Origin: Rhexocercosporidium sp. MPI-PUGE-AT-0058
Taxonomy: Eukaryota; Ascomycota; Leotiomycetes; Helotiales
Assembly (NCBI GenBank): GCA_020746875.1
Contig: JAGTJL010000003.1
Location: 2,666,001 to 2,730,000 of the forward strand
DNA: 64,000 nucleotides
Direction of reading: 5' to 3'
The number at the start of each line of letters is the position of its first letter. Position 1 is the first letter of the stretch. Made by a program: the position numbers and the translations under genes. The notes beneath the pieces were generated by a model, which saw nothing but the letters and a program-made list of their open reading frames with translations, was not told where the DNA came from and searched no databases. Positions 11,434 to 23,798 of this stretch are shown here, piece after piece.

Positions 11434-12664
11434 GTAAGTTGCCAACCCATCTCATTGCTTAGCTATGATACCTTCCGGCCTGCTCTTCCATTCATCTTTC
11501 AGAAAAGTCAATTTGACGTTTTGGTATTGCTATCTCTCTCCAAGGTGAATGCACAAGCTAACAAATCTGTAGAAGATCCCAAGATCGCCATCGAGGAATT
11601 AAGTTACTGGTAAAGAAGAAAGGATCTTCGCACAGCACAGCAAGAACTTGATTTACTGGCTTTGACACCTTTTGTTGGCCCGGTTTGGCCAACATTGCAG
11701 GGGTCAACATTGCAGGGCGAATGTATACTGAGAAATCACATAGTCTTCTCATGGAGACAGTTGCTTTGTTTTCCAGAATGGTTTTATTCATTTTACAGAC
11801 AATTGGATGATCTCAGCACCACGGGGCTCTTTCCAGATGTTCGATACTGAGGCAATGAAACTTCCTTGCGAGATTCAATGATGACAGTCCATAGATCTTC
11901 CAGGCTTATATTAACCTCTGCCGGTCCTTGTAGGAGTCCCACGCAGATCTTGCGGCTTGTGTTGAGAGACTAAATTTGATTCCCCGACTTTTCAACTCGT
12001 TTGAAGAAGAACTCCCGCACAGGTTGCCGAAAAGTGGAAAAGTTATTTCCCTTCTCCCATGTTTGCCAGTGTAAAATCTTCGCTCCAAGTCCTTCTCTCC
12101 GTCGCGCGGGTCAATTAATTCTAGACGAGGTATCAGGGTCTACTGATCATTATGAAGTTCTGGATGCTGTCCTAGAAGGATCTATACACCTTTCAAGAAT
12201 GAGAATGAAAATAGCCCAGCTCAGATGCCACTTATATCTTTCTCAAATGCCGTATACGACCCGGAAAGCGATTAGATCAATAGACATCTAACGGCCGTAA
12301 GACATCAACAATCATTTCAATAATACGAACAGAGCCACCAACTCGATTATTGCCAACAACACCCATGATAGCCTCGAAAGACGTTCACTCGGGTGTCAAC
12401 AATGACCCACTTTGTTAACCGAAGTCTAGCACAGAGCTAGCGCCACGCTAGATCGGGCCCGCAGCTCAAAGTCAACACAGACGACGCGTCTTCTACTCTT
12501 ATCACCATTTCTACATCAGCGGCCTCACCTCGTTACCAGGTTGTGATACAAAGAGATTGTCTCGTCTGTGCCGCCAGAGCATTGGACGGGAAGCCCGCCT
12601 TCCAACTCTTGATTTTCCAGATTGGTGACGCTCGACTTCAACGGCAGCGATTGGTTTCAGCACT
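11434..12664. other. Region between relic D and gene E
   Basis: A GTAAGT donor-like site at 11434 follows the last family-like segment of D. Beyond it only short frames occur, possibly more decayed family sequence. The last few hundred bases should contain the promoter of gene E. Nothing else can be supported. Confidence 0.4.
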
Positions 12665-15357
12665 ATGGCCGACTTATGCACTCCAGCTAGGAGTGCCAAT
12701 GAGCAGTCCATGGGTGGTTTGACGACTCCTCGACCGCGAACAATGTTTCAGTGCCGCACAGAGAGTTCAAGAGTGAGTCTCAACTATCAACTTTCCAGAC
12801 ACAACACTAACACCAAGTTGAAGTCACAGCGTGGTAACTCGACTGCTTCTCCACTATCACTGCGGACAGGAGGCGAACTTGCTGCAGCCGTCGTTGGAGA
12901 CGTCCATGTGAACGCTTACGGTGTGCCACCAAAGACCTTTCTTCTAAGCAATGGAAATGCAGGCAACTTAGGCTTTGAGTCGGATGAAGAGTTTAAAACT
13001 GAGCATGACTCTGTAAAGCTCGCTATTCAATTCAAGAAGGTACCTGGCGACGCGTCTCCTGGTCTTGAAATCCACTGACTGGGTAGAAATCCCCCAATTC
13101 ATGCCCCCGCATCGGCACCATGGGTGACCAGAGCAGCGCACAAGACAGTAACTCTAACACCAGCACTCTCGTCTGTCTACCAGACCATCGTTTACCCTCC
13201 TCATTCGCCACAAGATCAAGGCAATCGAGTTCTGCATCGAGCATACAGAGTTTCCGGACGACTCCCGAGAACACATCTGAGATTGAGCTCATGTCATCAA
13301 TCGAGGCAGAGAAGAAATGCCATGGAGATACGGCCTTAAAGCTACAAGACGTGTGTTTTGAGCTGGATAGCACAAAAAAAAGCCTCCAATTCAGCTTGAA
13401 GTACTCTTCCCAGCTCGAGGAGACGAATATTACCCTCTCTAATGAAGTCGATTCCTTGAAAAAGAAGCTCAAAGCCGCTGAAGCAGAATATGATGCAGAT
13501 AAAGATATGCTTCTTAATAGGATTGTGACTTTACGGGACAGTCTCGAGAATGCTACAATCTCTTTCGGCGAAAAGCAGGAGGCTGCTGCAGAGAAAATAG
13601 CTACCCCAAAATTCCAGCTCCAAGAGATCATCGAAGCCCGAGATTTGGCAACCGCAGAATCATCAGAGGTCGCCGAGGACAGTATGTTTCTCCAAGGAAG
13701 CATTGACGATCTTCGCATGCAATTGAGGGAAGCCGAAGATGCTAATACAAGAACATCCACGCGCAAACGTCGGTTGGAGGAGCTGAACGAACGCCTAGCT
13801 GCTAAGATTGAGGCTGTCCAGAATCAGCCTGAGCAAACCGCGGGAGCTCGGGACTCTGCCCAGCAGAAGGTTTCCTCATTGCAAGATAGTTTACTGGTCA
13901 CTTACTCAACAGACTTGGAGAAGTTGTTGGGTCAGCTTAGGACAATGGTAACTGCATCTGACCCTTCTCTTAGCACGTCCGAAAGAAACCATCTGCAAGA
14001 TCATATAAAATATTTGAGGGAAGCTCGCGGTATCGAGGTTCAGCTCGTAGCACACCTCTTCCAAAAGTGTAAAGATCTGACCGAGCAAGTCACCAAACTC
14101 CAGACCGAGAACAGCGAAGCTATAGAGTCTCGAAATGCAACAAAAATACAGATGTCTGAAATCATGAAGGAAAAGTACACGGCAGTCAAAGACAACGCAG
14201 TGCTTGCTGCTCGGCTTACTGAAGTCATAAACTTCCAGGACTTTGCTCAGAAGCAGATCTTACGCTTTCAGCAAGACAAGGTCGCCAATCAATTGTCTTG
14301 TCAAGCACCCACAAAGGCTAGTGACATTGAGACCACCTTCCCAAATAACCAGGTCATCCATGACAACTCGAAGGAAGAGAGCATGAACGATAATGCAGCC
14401 TTGCTGTCGGAGATCGACAGTCTGAAGAATTTGTTGGAGGAAGAAAAACTTGCACATAAGTCTTACCAGACAAAGCTAACTTGCTCGGAGGCAAGCTTGC
14501 GCAACGTCAAGAAATTGCTAGAGCAAGAGAATTCTGCACACAAGATCAGCACGGAAAAGCCCGAGAAGCTTCTTCAACGTGATACCGTAGTGCAAAGTTC
14601 GATAACAGCCAAGGTCATCGATCTCCAAGCCTCTCTAGAGAAGGAACAGTCAGCGCATCTGGTCTGCAAGATAAATCTTACCCGGGCGGCAGATGAGCTA
14701 CAGCTCTCGGTGGCCGCAAATGAGACCAGCCTTGGCAAGATTTCTCAGTTGAAAAGCCGGATCGAATTGCATAAACCACTGTTCCAGGTCGGCATGCTTG
14801 CCAGGCAGTTGTGGTGGGAGCTTGCGAGAGATGGGAGGTATCCTGGGGGCGAGTGGTACACATACAGAAACCGTGGGGTCAAGAATTCTGCACTCGTCGA
14901 CAGCGCAGAAGCTAAGATGAAGCAACCAGATCGAGCTGCCGACGCTTCTTTGTTCCTTCTAGGAGCTTTGACGCATCGCCAAGACCATAACATGTTCATG
15001 AGCATCTATGACCATCCGGTCCCCTCTGGTATTCGCGAGGCCACCAATCCGGTACTCCTTGTCAAAGTCACAAATATGAAGGCGGAGCTGCGAGAACGTC
15101 GTCGATTGAGTGCATATGCGTATGAAGTCAATTTTGCTAACTCTGAGATCTTCTATAATCTCGAAAGCGAGTGTAAGATGGCATTCAACCGAATGATGGG
15201 AGAATCGGGTCTAAGCATGTCCGCCGTCTGTCCCGAGCGACGTGATGTAGAGGATGCCTTCGATAGAAATCCAGTCATGAGAGCCAACCTGAGAATAATG
15301 GAGCAAATATTCAACAAGGAGATGAAGAAGTACCGCAACGTTACCAAGAACCAGTAA
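12665..15357 (+). CDS. Large coiled-coil protein, cluster family member E (unknown function)
   Basis: Proposed exons 12665-12772, 12830-13039 and 13132-15357 give 847 aa; intron 1 has an ACTAACAC branch site, and intron 2 removes the stop at 13076. A shorter model starting at ATG 13120 would also be open. A Ser/Thr-rich N-terminus leads into a very long coiled coil (about 150-650), with repeated Glu-Lys-Ala-His type heptads near 540-590. The family block follows: H-K-P-L-F-Q-V-G (653-660), A-R-Q-L-W-W, R-N-R-G (685-688), P-D-R-A-A-D-A-S-L-F (705-714) and a conserved helical tail. This is the longest member and appears intact. Role unknown; the architecture suits a scaffold or filament-associated protein, which is inference only. 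Confidence 0.8.
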
Positions 15358-15995
15358 GGATTATTGTGTGGGTATATTTTGCTCACAAATGGCTTCAATT
15401 CGCTAATCATACGATTTGAATGTTTGAGTGATGCATATTGAGTGTTGGGATAGCTCATAGCAAGGATGTTGCGGCATGAGAGAGACTACCTTGCTTATGT
15501 GGCAGCATCTGTAAAGTCAGCTTTGAATAAGTTATATGAGGTGAGGGTAGCAAAGCATGGGATGTACGAAAATGAGCTGGCAGAATAATTACAATGAAAT
15601 GAATTATCAAACAAAGTCGACTTGTTCACCATCTGGTCTGTTTACCCCTCTCACGTTGATAGGCTCGCTTGGTGAGGTGGCCGGGTGGGTGGCGCCCAGG
15701 ACGACCTTCTAGCTCTCGCAGGATACGGAGCTCTGGGGCTTAAAGAACACATATGATACTTCGAGGCCTCTGTATAACTTGTTGACTTGCTTAGACAGAC
15801 AAGACAAATTATATGTTCAAGATTAGCATTCCCTCTTCGGTGTATTTGGTTGAGATTCGAAAACGAAATCAGGCAGCCGCGAATTCAAGAAACCGTCTCT
15901 GGGCACCTAAAGTCCGGACGAAACTCCCATTATCTCTAGCACAAAGTCTTAAATCCTTTCAGACTCAGTACATCTCGATCATCTCTCGATACCAA
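15358..15995. other. Intergenic region 3' of gene E
   Basis: No supported coding or structural feature; it should contain the 3' end of gene E and the promoter of the small membrane-protein gene. Confidence 0.4.
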
Positions 15996-16431
15996 ATGCC
16001 TCGAGTCCTCCAGAAACTCGCAGTCATAGCCCTCCTAACCCTCACCGTCATGCTGCTCATCTTCAAGCCGTCATTCAACTTCTCATTCAGGCCTCCTCCC
16101 GAACCAACTCACCAATCTGGACTAAGATGGTTTCACCCCAAAGGTTTTCCATCGGTCGACGAATGGGAGGACCGGTTGCGAGGCCAAAAGATCTTCCTTG
16201 GGCCCTCGTATATCCTACAAGTTCCTAACCCCTCCGTGAGTTTATACGTCCACTTTAAGCTACCGAAATGCTAAGACGTATTCTGATAATCCTTAGGCAC
16301 CAGACCTTGGGTTTCCAGAGGAGACGAGAATTATATTTCCGGGGTCGGTTTGTACTGTTGATTGGGTTGAGGAGAGACTAAATATGCGGGTAGATTGGGA
16401 CGGGACGGTTGAGGAGGTGTATTATGGATGA
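15996..16431 (+). CDS. Small single-pass membrane protein, unknown
   Basis: Exons 15996-16235 and 16297-16431 give 124 aa. An N-terminal hydrophobic segment (about residues 7-24, rich in Leu/Val/Ala/Ile) reads as a signal anchor, followed by a soluble part with W-F-H-P-K-G-F-P-S and an acidic C-terminus with several Trp/Tyr. The frame ran on from an upstream non-ATG position; the chosen ATG sits directly before the hydrophobic segment. The intron has GTGAGT and TTAG ends and keeps frame. I do not recognise a family. Confidence 0.6.
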
Positions 16432-17349
16432 TTTTGGTCTTTGAGGAGTTTGATTTGCCTGTCAACAGTAGAATTACTACCGATTGAAATTAATTTCTAC
16501 TTTCGAAATGTTCTTGACCGGGATTTCTTCGAAGAGCAGAGTCAAGTACTATTTATTGCCTTCAAAAATACTCGCAGATCTGATGAGTGGTGCTATATCC
16601 TCTTTTAACATGATTTTTAGCTGAGTTTGTCTTTGTCAATTCCTGATAAACAACAACATCAAGATAGACAGGCTAAAGTGACGGAAGGATCTAGTGATCA
16701 AGAAGGGCTGTTCTAGGAGATTGCAAAGAAGCTGATGTTTGCGTGCCTCAGGAGCCCCATAATTGTATTTTGTGTGTTTCTCCAAATGTGTCTATTATAG
16801 AAGATCGCTGTGCGGTTCGTTGAGGTCCTAGTTCGTTCGTGCAATACAGCTGGGCGGAATAGAATGAATAAGAGTAGTGACCTGGACTCACTCAGCATAT
16901 CCGATGTATGAAATCACGTGAATCGCCTGCATTTCCTTCCTCCAAGCCCTCAATTATCATCTTCGTGAAGACAAAACATCAAAGGTCATACCAAAGTGTC
17001 CTTACAGTTCGAAGCACAGACTTCGGCAATTGAAGCATGACCGGATTTAGGCAACTTTTCTTCAAGCTACGCCGCACATGACGAAAAAGCTGACGCATTT
17101 TAGGTCGCACGGGAACTTCTATCCTCCGAACCGACCAAATCCCTCGCTACTTTCTAACTTCCGAACGCATCGAAGACCTAGCCCTTGTGCCGTAGAAACA
17201 AATTGTCTGATTGGTATTTCCTCAAATACCTTCGATGGTACCACTTTTAAGTGTGCTCGCTGAATTCAATTTTCCTCGTACAGTCGTGGTTGCGAATTGT
17301 TTGGATATCGCAGCTAAAGCTAATTGTTCGCCGCCAAGGCAGAGCCGAG
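16432..17349. other. Intergenic region upstream of the first Zn2Cys6 regulator
   Basis: Only short uninformative frames. The 3' part presumably serves as promoter for the regulator at 17350. Confidence 0.4.
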
Positions 17350-19753
17350 ATGGCTACCACTTCGTCGAAACTTTATTCGGGAGGTTCTCCGGACACTTCT
17401 GTCTCTAACAGGAGGAAACATCCATGTGTGCTTTGCCAACAGAGGAAAGTGAAATGTGATCGTACCGAGCCATGTGCAAATTGTACGAAGGCAAGAGTGG
17501 AGTGTATCTCGCCGTCAACACTACCACCCAAGAAGAGGAAGAAGCGATTTCCCGAAGCAGAACTACTTGCTAGACTGAGGAGGTACGAGGATCATTTAAG
17601 AGTAGGTTATATTCCTACTACCATAGCATATAAAAGTCGGCCCTTGTTGCTATTGTAGCTACCATTTCTTCAACGCTGACCTTGCAACTAGGCATATGGC
17701 GCGGATATTGATGCTATAAATTCTGGTGCTATCATACCACTGCCGGTTCCTGTTACCACCAAGCCACTTGAGCATGAGACAGAATCAACAGCCGACCCCC
17801 GGGCTTCCGTGGATCAACATATGCGGTCGCTTGCCATAAGACGATCACTGAAGCATACCTCTCAGTAAGTCAACATGTCCAATCACTAGATCCCAACTAA
17901 CAACACAGTGCACCATGGACAGGCGTAAACGAGGAGGTAAGTCAGATCAGACATCACAGTTCAACCCCTTACTGACAATAACAGTTCCGAGACGCAGAAG
18001 ACATACTCCAAGGCTCGTCAGGAGACGAGATATTCGACAAGCCCCTCACACGAACCTACGACGCCATACACTCCGACGGCGGCGACCTTCTCTTCAGCAC
18101 ACCCACCACCGAACGGATGATCGACCTCCACCCACCGACCGTGCAAATCTTCCAACTCTGGCAGAAATTCCTCGACAACGTCAACCCCGTCGTCAAGATC
18201 TTCCACGCCCCCACCGTCCAGCTACAGGTCCTAGAAGCGAGCGCCGATCTAGAGAATGTCTCGAAAGAAACGGAGACGCTGATGTTTGGTATCTATGCTA
18301 CGGCTATCAGCTCGCTTAGCGATTCAGAATGTATGAGCATGTTCGGTGAGGAGAAGGAGGTTTTGAGGACGAGGTATTCGGGCGCTGCAAGGCAAGCCTT
18401 ACATCGCGCTGGGCTTTTGAGGACCTCGAATCTAACGATCTTGCAAGGCTTCGTATTATACCTAGTAAGTAATTCTTCTTTTCTTCCAGGACCTATCACT
18501 AACTCCCTCAGATCTCCTGTCTCAACTTCCACATCGACCCCCGCTCTCTCTTCTGCCTGACCGGCATCGCCGTCCGCATAGCCCAAAGAATGGGCCTCTG
18601 CTACGACGGCGCGAGCTACGGCCTCCAACCTTTCGAGATCGAAATGCGCCGCCGTCTCTGGTGGCAAATAATGCTCCTCGACTTCCGAGTCGCTGAGCTT
18701 TCGGGCGCAGGCTGCGCAATCCTAACACACGTTTGGACGACGAAATTCCCTCTCAACGTAAACGACAGCGATCTCTACCCCGACATGCGCGACCCGCCTT
18801 CAGAACACACCAGCGGCCTCACCGAGATGGTATACGTCCGGCAAATGTGCGAGATAACGGCGTATTTCAATAAAATGCGCTCTTCGCAGGATCCATTACA
18901 TGTGATGGATAAGCAAATCGACGATCTAGCTGCCCATCTCGAGAAAACTTACTTGCAATACTGCGACCCTTCTATCCCTCTCCACATCCTCTCAATATTG
19001 ATGTCTCAAACCCGCATCGCGAAACTCCACATGGGTCCCCGCCACCCCCACCTCATCAGCTCGAAAATGATGAATACCGATGAGCGAGAAGGTCTTTTCA
19101 GCCTAAGTCTCCAAATGCTGCAGAATCACAACGCATTAATGGGCTCGAACGCCATGAAGAACTTCTTCTGGCATATCGTGATAAACTTCCCTTTCCCAGC
19201 ACAAATATACCTTGTTACTTCGTTAAGGACGAGAGTCCAGGATGAGATGTCTGATAAGGCGTGGGCGGCGTTTGAGGAATTCTTTAGATTGAAGATGATG
19301 CTTTGGGATAGGGGCGAGACGCTGAGACCGAAGCAGAGTGCGTTGCATGCTGCGCTTGCGAATTTGATTGTTAAGGCTTGGGATGCGAGGGAGAAGGCGA
19401 TGCCAGGCATTGAGGTCCCGGCTATGATTCATAAGTTGAGAGGAGAGGTTAAGAAGACAAAATCGCAGTCGCAGTCGTCGAAGGAGATTCCTGTTGAGGA
19501 AACGCCGCCTTCGCAGGACAATGGAGTTAATAGTGATATGTTTACGGATTCTTTCTCGTGGATGGATCAGCCGAATGGCGGGTTTGGACCGAATGTTGAT
19601 TTGAGGCAAGGGGTCATGCATGGGATTATGATGGGGCAGGATAATAGTTCCGTGGGCATGGGGCTGGGATGGGATTTCTGGAATGATCTTATGCCGATGA
19701 ACGGAAATGGGCATGGGCAAGAATATGGTGTGCCAAATATGTATAGTACCTAA
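17350..19753 (+). CDS. Zn2Cys6 transcription factor with fungal-specific middle domain
   Basis: Five exons, 17350-17601, 17692-17864, 17909-17936, 17985-18464 and 18512-19753, encode 724 aa. The zinc cluster C-x2-C-x6-C-x5-C-x2-C-x6-C occupies residues 26-52 and is followed by a Lys/Arg-rich linker. The long C-terminal part carries the Fungal_trans (PF04082) landmark R-R-R-L-W-W-Q-I with D-x-R-V-A-E-L-S-G after A-Q-R-M-G-L. The tail is Met/Gly/Asn-rich. Exon 3 is only 28 nt. Such proteins bind CGG half-sites as dimers and usually control nearby metabolic genes. The SDR and P450 just downstream are plausible targets (inference). Confidence 0.9.
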
Positions 19754-19876
19754 ATGCCTGGGCTGGGCGGTCAGGTGTGTAATTGTAAAATGTGGTAATA
19801 GTCCCCACTACAATAGATACGTCTCTTCACATCCCAGATAGCCAATCTCGGTGCTGAACTCTTGCTGTTTACCTAT

Positions 19877-21192
19877 TTAGAGACTCTTCAAATCAAACTT
19901 CTCGCCCACCAACTCCTCGCTCAAAACCCACAGCCTCTTTGCCATCCCTTCATCAATCGCAGACGGTGCCGCTTCCGCAACTTGGCAATCCGCCATATAG
20001 TAGCCCTTTTCTGGTATGTCTAACGTCTAGTTAGTATCATCGTTCAGATAACCCCAGTCAATAATTCGCTATCTGCCGAGTTGTCAAGCAACCCGAGAGC
20101 ATTTGCAACAGTAGAAAGAGGGTAAGCCTACTATTCAAAGCCGGGTCAAAAGCCGCAACTAAAGCACCAGCAGCGCCCTGATCGCCACTTTTCCAAAACT
20201 TCCCCGTCTTCTTAATGAGCTCTTGACCTTCCTCATCCAGATTCCTTGCTAAGCCAGTCCAAATCGCTGTAATTCTCGTCAGTAAAACGTCCTAACCCCC
20301 ATTCCCCCATTTCACTCCTCAGCTCCTCATGTCCCTCGTATTTCTCGCTAATCCGACAAACACCGATCTAAGAGAAAAGATAACTTACATCCAGGATGCA
20401 CAGCATAACTTCTCACACCCTTCTCCCCCAGTACCCGATTCAAACTCCCACTAAACAGCACATTCGCAGTCTTGCTCTGCCCATAAGCTAGAAACGCATT
20501 ATACGTCTCCCCACTCACAGGCATCAATTTCGGCGGCAGTCCTTCAGGCGGCCTCTCATCCACTGGTACATCCTCTATGCTCCTCTTGAAATTCCAATCG
20601 CTGAATCGGACTGGACTTAGTCTATGTCCTGCACTCGTAAGGTTGACTATCCGAGATTGTCCTGGAACTGCAGAGGTGGATGCTGAGGAAATGATAGCGG
20701 GTAGTAAAATATTAGTAAGGAGGAAGAGACCGATATAATTCGTTCCAAAATGCATCTCGATCCCTTCTTTGGTCTCTTCGTAGCCTGGTACATTGACGGC
20801 TGCATTATTGATTAGGATATCGATCTTCGGTGCTTGAGATAGGATCTCTTTGGCTGCGGCACGGATCGAGAATTGGGAGGAGAGGTCAATTTGGATGGGT
20901 GTTACGTGGATGGAGGGGGACAGGGTGTGTATTTTATCGATAACGGAGCTGATTTTCGAAGGGGTGCGGGAGGCAAGGAGGAGGTGTTTGGGTGTGTGTT
21001 GAGAAATCGAGAGGGCGATGTGTTCGCCTAGGCTGAGGGGAGAGACGCCGACTACTAGGACTAGGTCTTGTTAGATTACAGCAGGTAGGTGACGGGAGGG
21101 GATCTACTCGATTTGCCATTGATCTGCTTTGCAAATATTTTGGCGACTTCGGTCGCTGTCGTAGTCTCGCCGAATTCTGGATGAGATGTCAT
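19877..21192 (-). CDS. Short-chain dehydrogenase/reductase (retinol-dehydrogenase-like)
   Basis: Minus-strand exons 21192-21108, 21060-20389, 20266-20132 and 20019-19877 give 344 aa. The N-terminal nucleotide-binding segment reads G-K-S-I-L-V-V-G-V-S-P-L-S-L-G, a modified TGxxxGxG with Val-Gly-Val in place of Thr-Gly; I-L-I-N-N-A-A gives the NNA motif, and Y-G-Q-S-K is the catalytic YxxxK. Like many fungal SDRs of this type it extends past a H-P-G segment. Introns are 47-122 bp. It sits tail to tail with the regulator (about 120 bp apart) and head to head with the P450. Substrate unknown. Confidence 0.88.
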
Positions 21193-21605
21193 ATTCTTGA
21201 CTTTGCTCTGCGCCTCTTAGGTTTACGACTGTCGTAGCAACAACTAGCTCCAGGGACGTCCACGATATTAAAGAAAGCTATTCCAACCCTGCAAGTCATG
21301 CATAGAGGGGTTGTCAGCCCCACATTGCGCATGCCCTCGTACCCCGCAGTAGATGTGGGGTGAGAACATTGGTTGGATGCATCGTCGCTTTGATCCTGCC
21401 GAAAACTACGTTGAGAGCTGTGGAGCCATGAGAGATTTGGCAGCTTGGGTGGAGGTTTCCCGAAATGGAAATCATGCTTGAGATTTCGTCGAGTTCCCGA
21501 AAGCTTGTCTGCGAGATAAATCATTTCGCAGACTCGAGTTTGGTAAGTGACCGCCCAGCAACCTACATTGCTTTAAGCTTCTTCGAGACTCGAGAGCTAG
21601 ACAAG
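21193..21605. promoter_or_regulatory. Divergent promoter between the SDR and P450 genes
   Basis: The two start codons (21192 minus, 21606 plus) face apart across 413 bp, which must hold both promoters. No exact binding site was assigned. Confidence 0.5.
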
Positions 21606-23216
21606 ATGCTGGAATTGTCACACTTCCAGCATTTCGCTGCTGGCCTCACAATTATCCATGCGATCCTGGTATTGATAGCTGCGAGTGGCGCATGGCTAGT
21701 CCTAGATTACACTCGTATTCTCCTGCTACGTAGAAAGATGGTAAGCGGGATTCTTCTCCCCAAAAAGCGAGAAAATTAAATGAGTCTACTAGCCTCCAGG
21801 ACCCTTTCCTCTCCCAATAATCGGCAACACGCACCTGCTTCCGGACAAGAAACCATGGATTTACTTCGAGCAACTATCGAAGCAATACAACTCAGGTATA
21901 ATAACCTTCTGGATTGGACGTAGCCCAACAGTCTGGCTTAACGATGCCAAAAGCGCCTCAGACCTTCTTGACAAGAGAGCGGCCACTTTCTCGTCTCGAC
22001 CGAGAATGATCGTCTTCGGGGAACTAGCGATCAAGCCAGTCTAGTAACGATGAAATACGGGGATCGATTCCGCGTACATAGGAAATTGACTCATATTGGA
22101 GTCGGCATGCAGCAAGTTCGGAATTATCAGCAACTGCAAAGCGATGAGAATAAAGTGGTCTTGCTGGACTTGCTCACTGATTCCGAGAACTATGTAGCCC
22201 ATTTTGAGAGATATGCGGCGAGTGTCGTGTCCATCATTGGATTCGGACGAAGAATCTCCAAGATTACGGATCCTATCATCACTGAGGTGATCTGGCTTAT
22301 GCAGAGAGCTGCTGAGCATAACGTGCCCGGAAAGACGTTCCCGATGTTGATGGAGACATTCCCATGGCTTGCAAAATTTCCGAATCGTGTTGCTCCCTGG
22401 AAAAGGGGTCTTGGAACACCTCGTGCGAAGAATTTCTTCTATGCGTTAGCCGAGGAGGCTGCGAATAATGAAGGCCGTGATAGCTATTCAAAGAACTTGT
22501 TCGCGCAAGCTTCCAAGTACAATCTGTCGGATATGGAGTTGTCTACTCTTGCTGGCTCGCTGTTTGGAGCTGGAAGTGATACTTCGAGCTCAACTCTGAT
22601 TACTTTTGTGTTGGCATGCTGCGCGTTCCCAGAGAGCCTTCCGAAAGCTTGGGAGGAGTTGGACCGGGTTGTCGGACCTCATCGTAGTCCGAACTTCGAG
22701 GATGAGCCAAATTTAGCATATGTGAAGGCTCTTGTGAAAGAAGTTCTTCGTTGGAGGTCAGTGGCAATCCTTGGCGGTCAACCACATGCCCCAATTCGAG
22801 ATGAGATGTACAAGGTATGCTGATCAATATCTGCATCCATTCGACTCTACTTACATTTGTAGGATTGGTTGATACCCAAAGATACATGGGTCCAAGGAAA
22901 TGTTTGGGCGATCCACAGGAATGAAAAGGATTTTCCAGACCCAGACAGGTTTAATCCTGAGAGGTACTTGGAGGATAGTCCAGATCATCGGCCATTCCCA
23001 AACGAACGTGGATATATGACATTTGGCTGGGGGAGAAGAGTGTGTGCAGGTCAGGCGCTGGCCGAAAAGGGAACTTTCATTAGCGTTGCTCGATTGCTAT
23101 GGGCTTTCAACATCCAGAAAGCAGTTGACCTGTCAGGGAATGAGATTCCAGTAGACATCTTCGACTACACGTGGGTCAAAGCCGCCGACCTTGGCATCGC
23201 TAACAAGAAACAGTGA
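21606..23216 (+). pseudogene. Cytochrome P450 with a single-base frame lesion
   Basis: Exons 21606-21740, 21793-22814 and 22863-23216 would encode about 503 aa. Exon 1 gives an N-terminal membrane anchor (about residues 10-38); exon 2 opens with P-P-G-P-F-P-L-P-I-I-G-N. Later landmarks are intact: the I-helix A-G-S-D-T, E-V-L-R (ExxR) and the haem loop F-G-W-G-R-R-V-C-A-G, so the Cys ligand is present. At 22027-22028 the frame breaks: upstream reads into two stops near 22040, while the conserved SLVTMKYGDRFRVHRK is in the next frame. Exon 2 is one base short of a multiple of three, as a one-base loss predicts. All else looks functional, so the break is recent or a sequencing error. Microsomal oxidase; substrate unknown. 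Confidence 0.8.
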
Positions 23217-23765
23217 CGGACTTAACATCCGACCCAATTTCTTCAAGTGCAGAATCAGTTCGAGGAGCGAAGAAATCAAAAGGACGATTGAACGAGAGGG
23301 TAGACAAGCCGCAGAGGATTTATCGGTGTACAATGGAGAAACAAAGTACAGGATAAGCACATATTCTGCAAGGAACTAGAGTAGGAAATTAAATAAACCG
23401 ATCGGGGGGTCCTCGCAAGATGACAAGATTTCTGTCCTTGGCATGTGATTGAAGCCTTCAGTCCAGACACCGGAACATGCTCGAGTCTCTGATCCATAAA
23501 GCGACTATTCAATCGACTTGCTAGCCAAGAAAAGTTATTGTATTGGAGTCTGCGATACCAATAAGGTGGGACAAAATGCGACTTCGCAATCCCGACAGAA
23601 TGGTGATTGGGTGTGTAAACCCAACAAACAACATCCGAACGGATATGCAATTGACGCTTGGAGCTTGACCTTCTCGTATCACCGTCAACTTCGGAGGGCC
23701 CATCGTTACTTGCTCTCCCAGCCATGCCTGAAGAAGTGGTTTCAGACCAGTCCCTGGCCTAGCCG

Positions 23766-23798
<33 letters not shown>

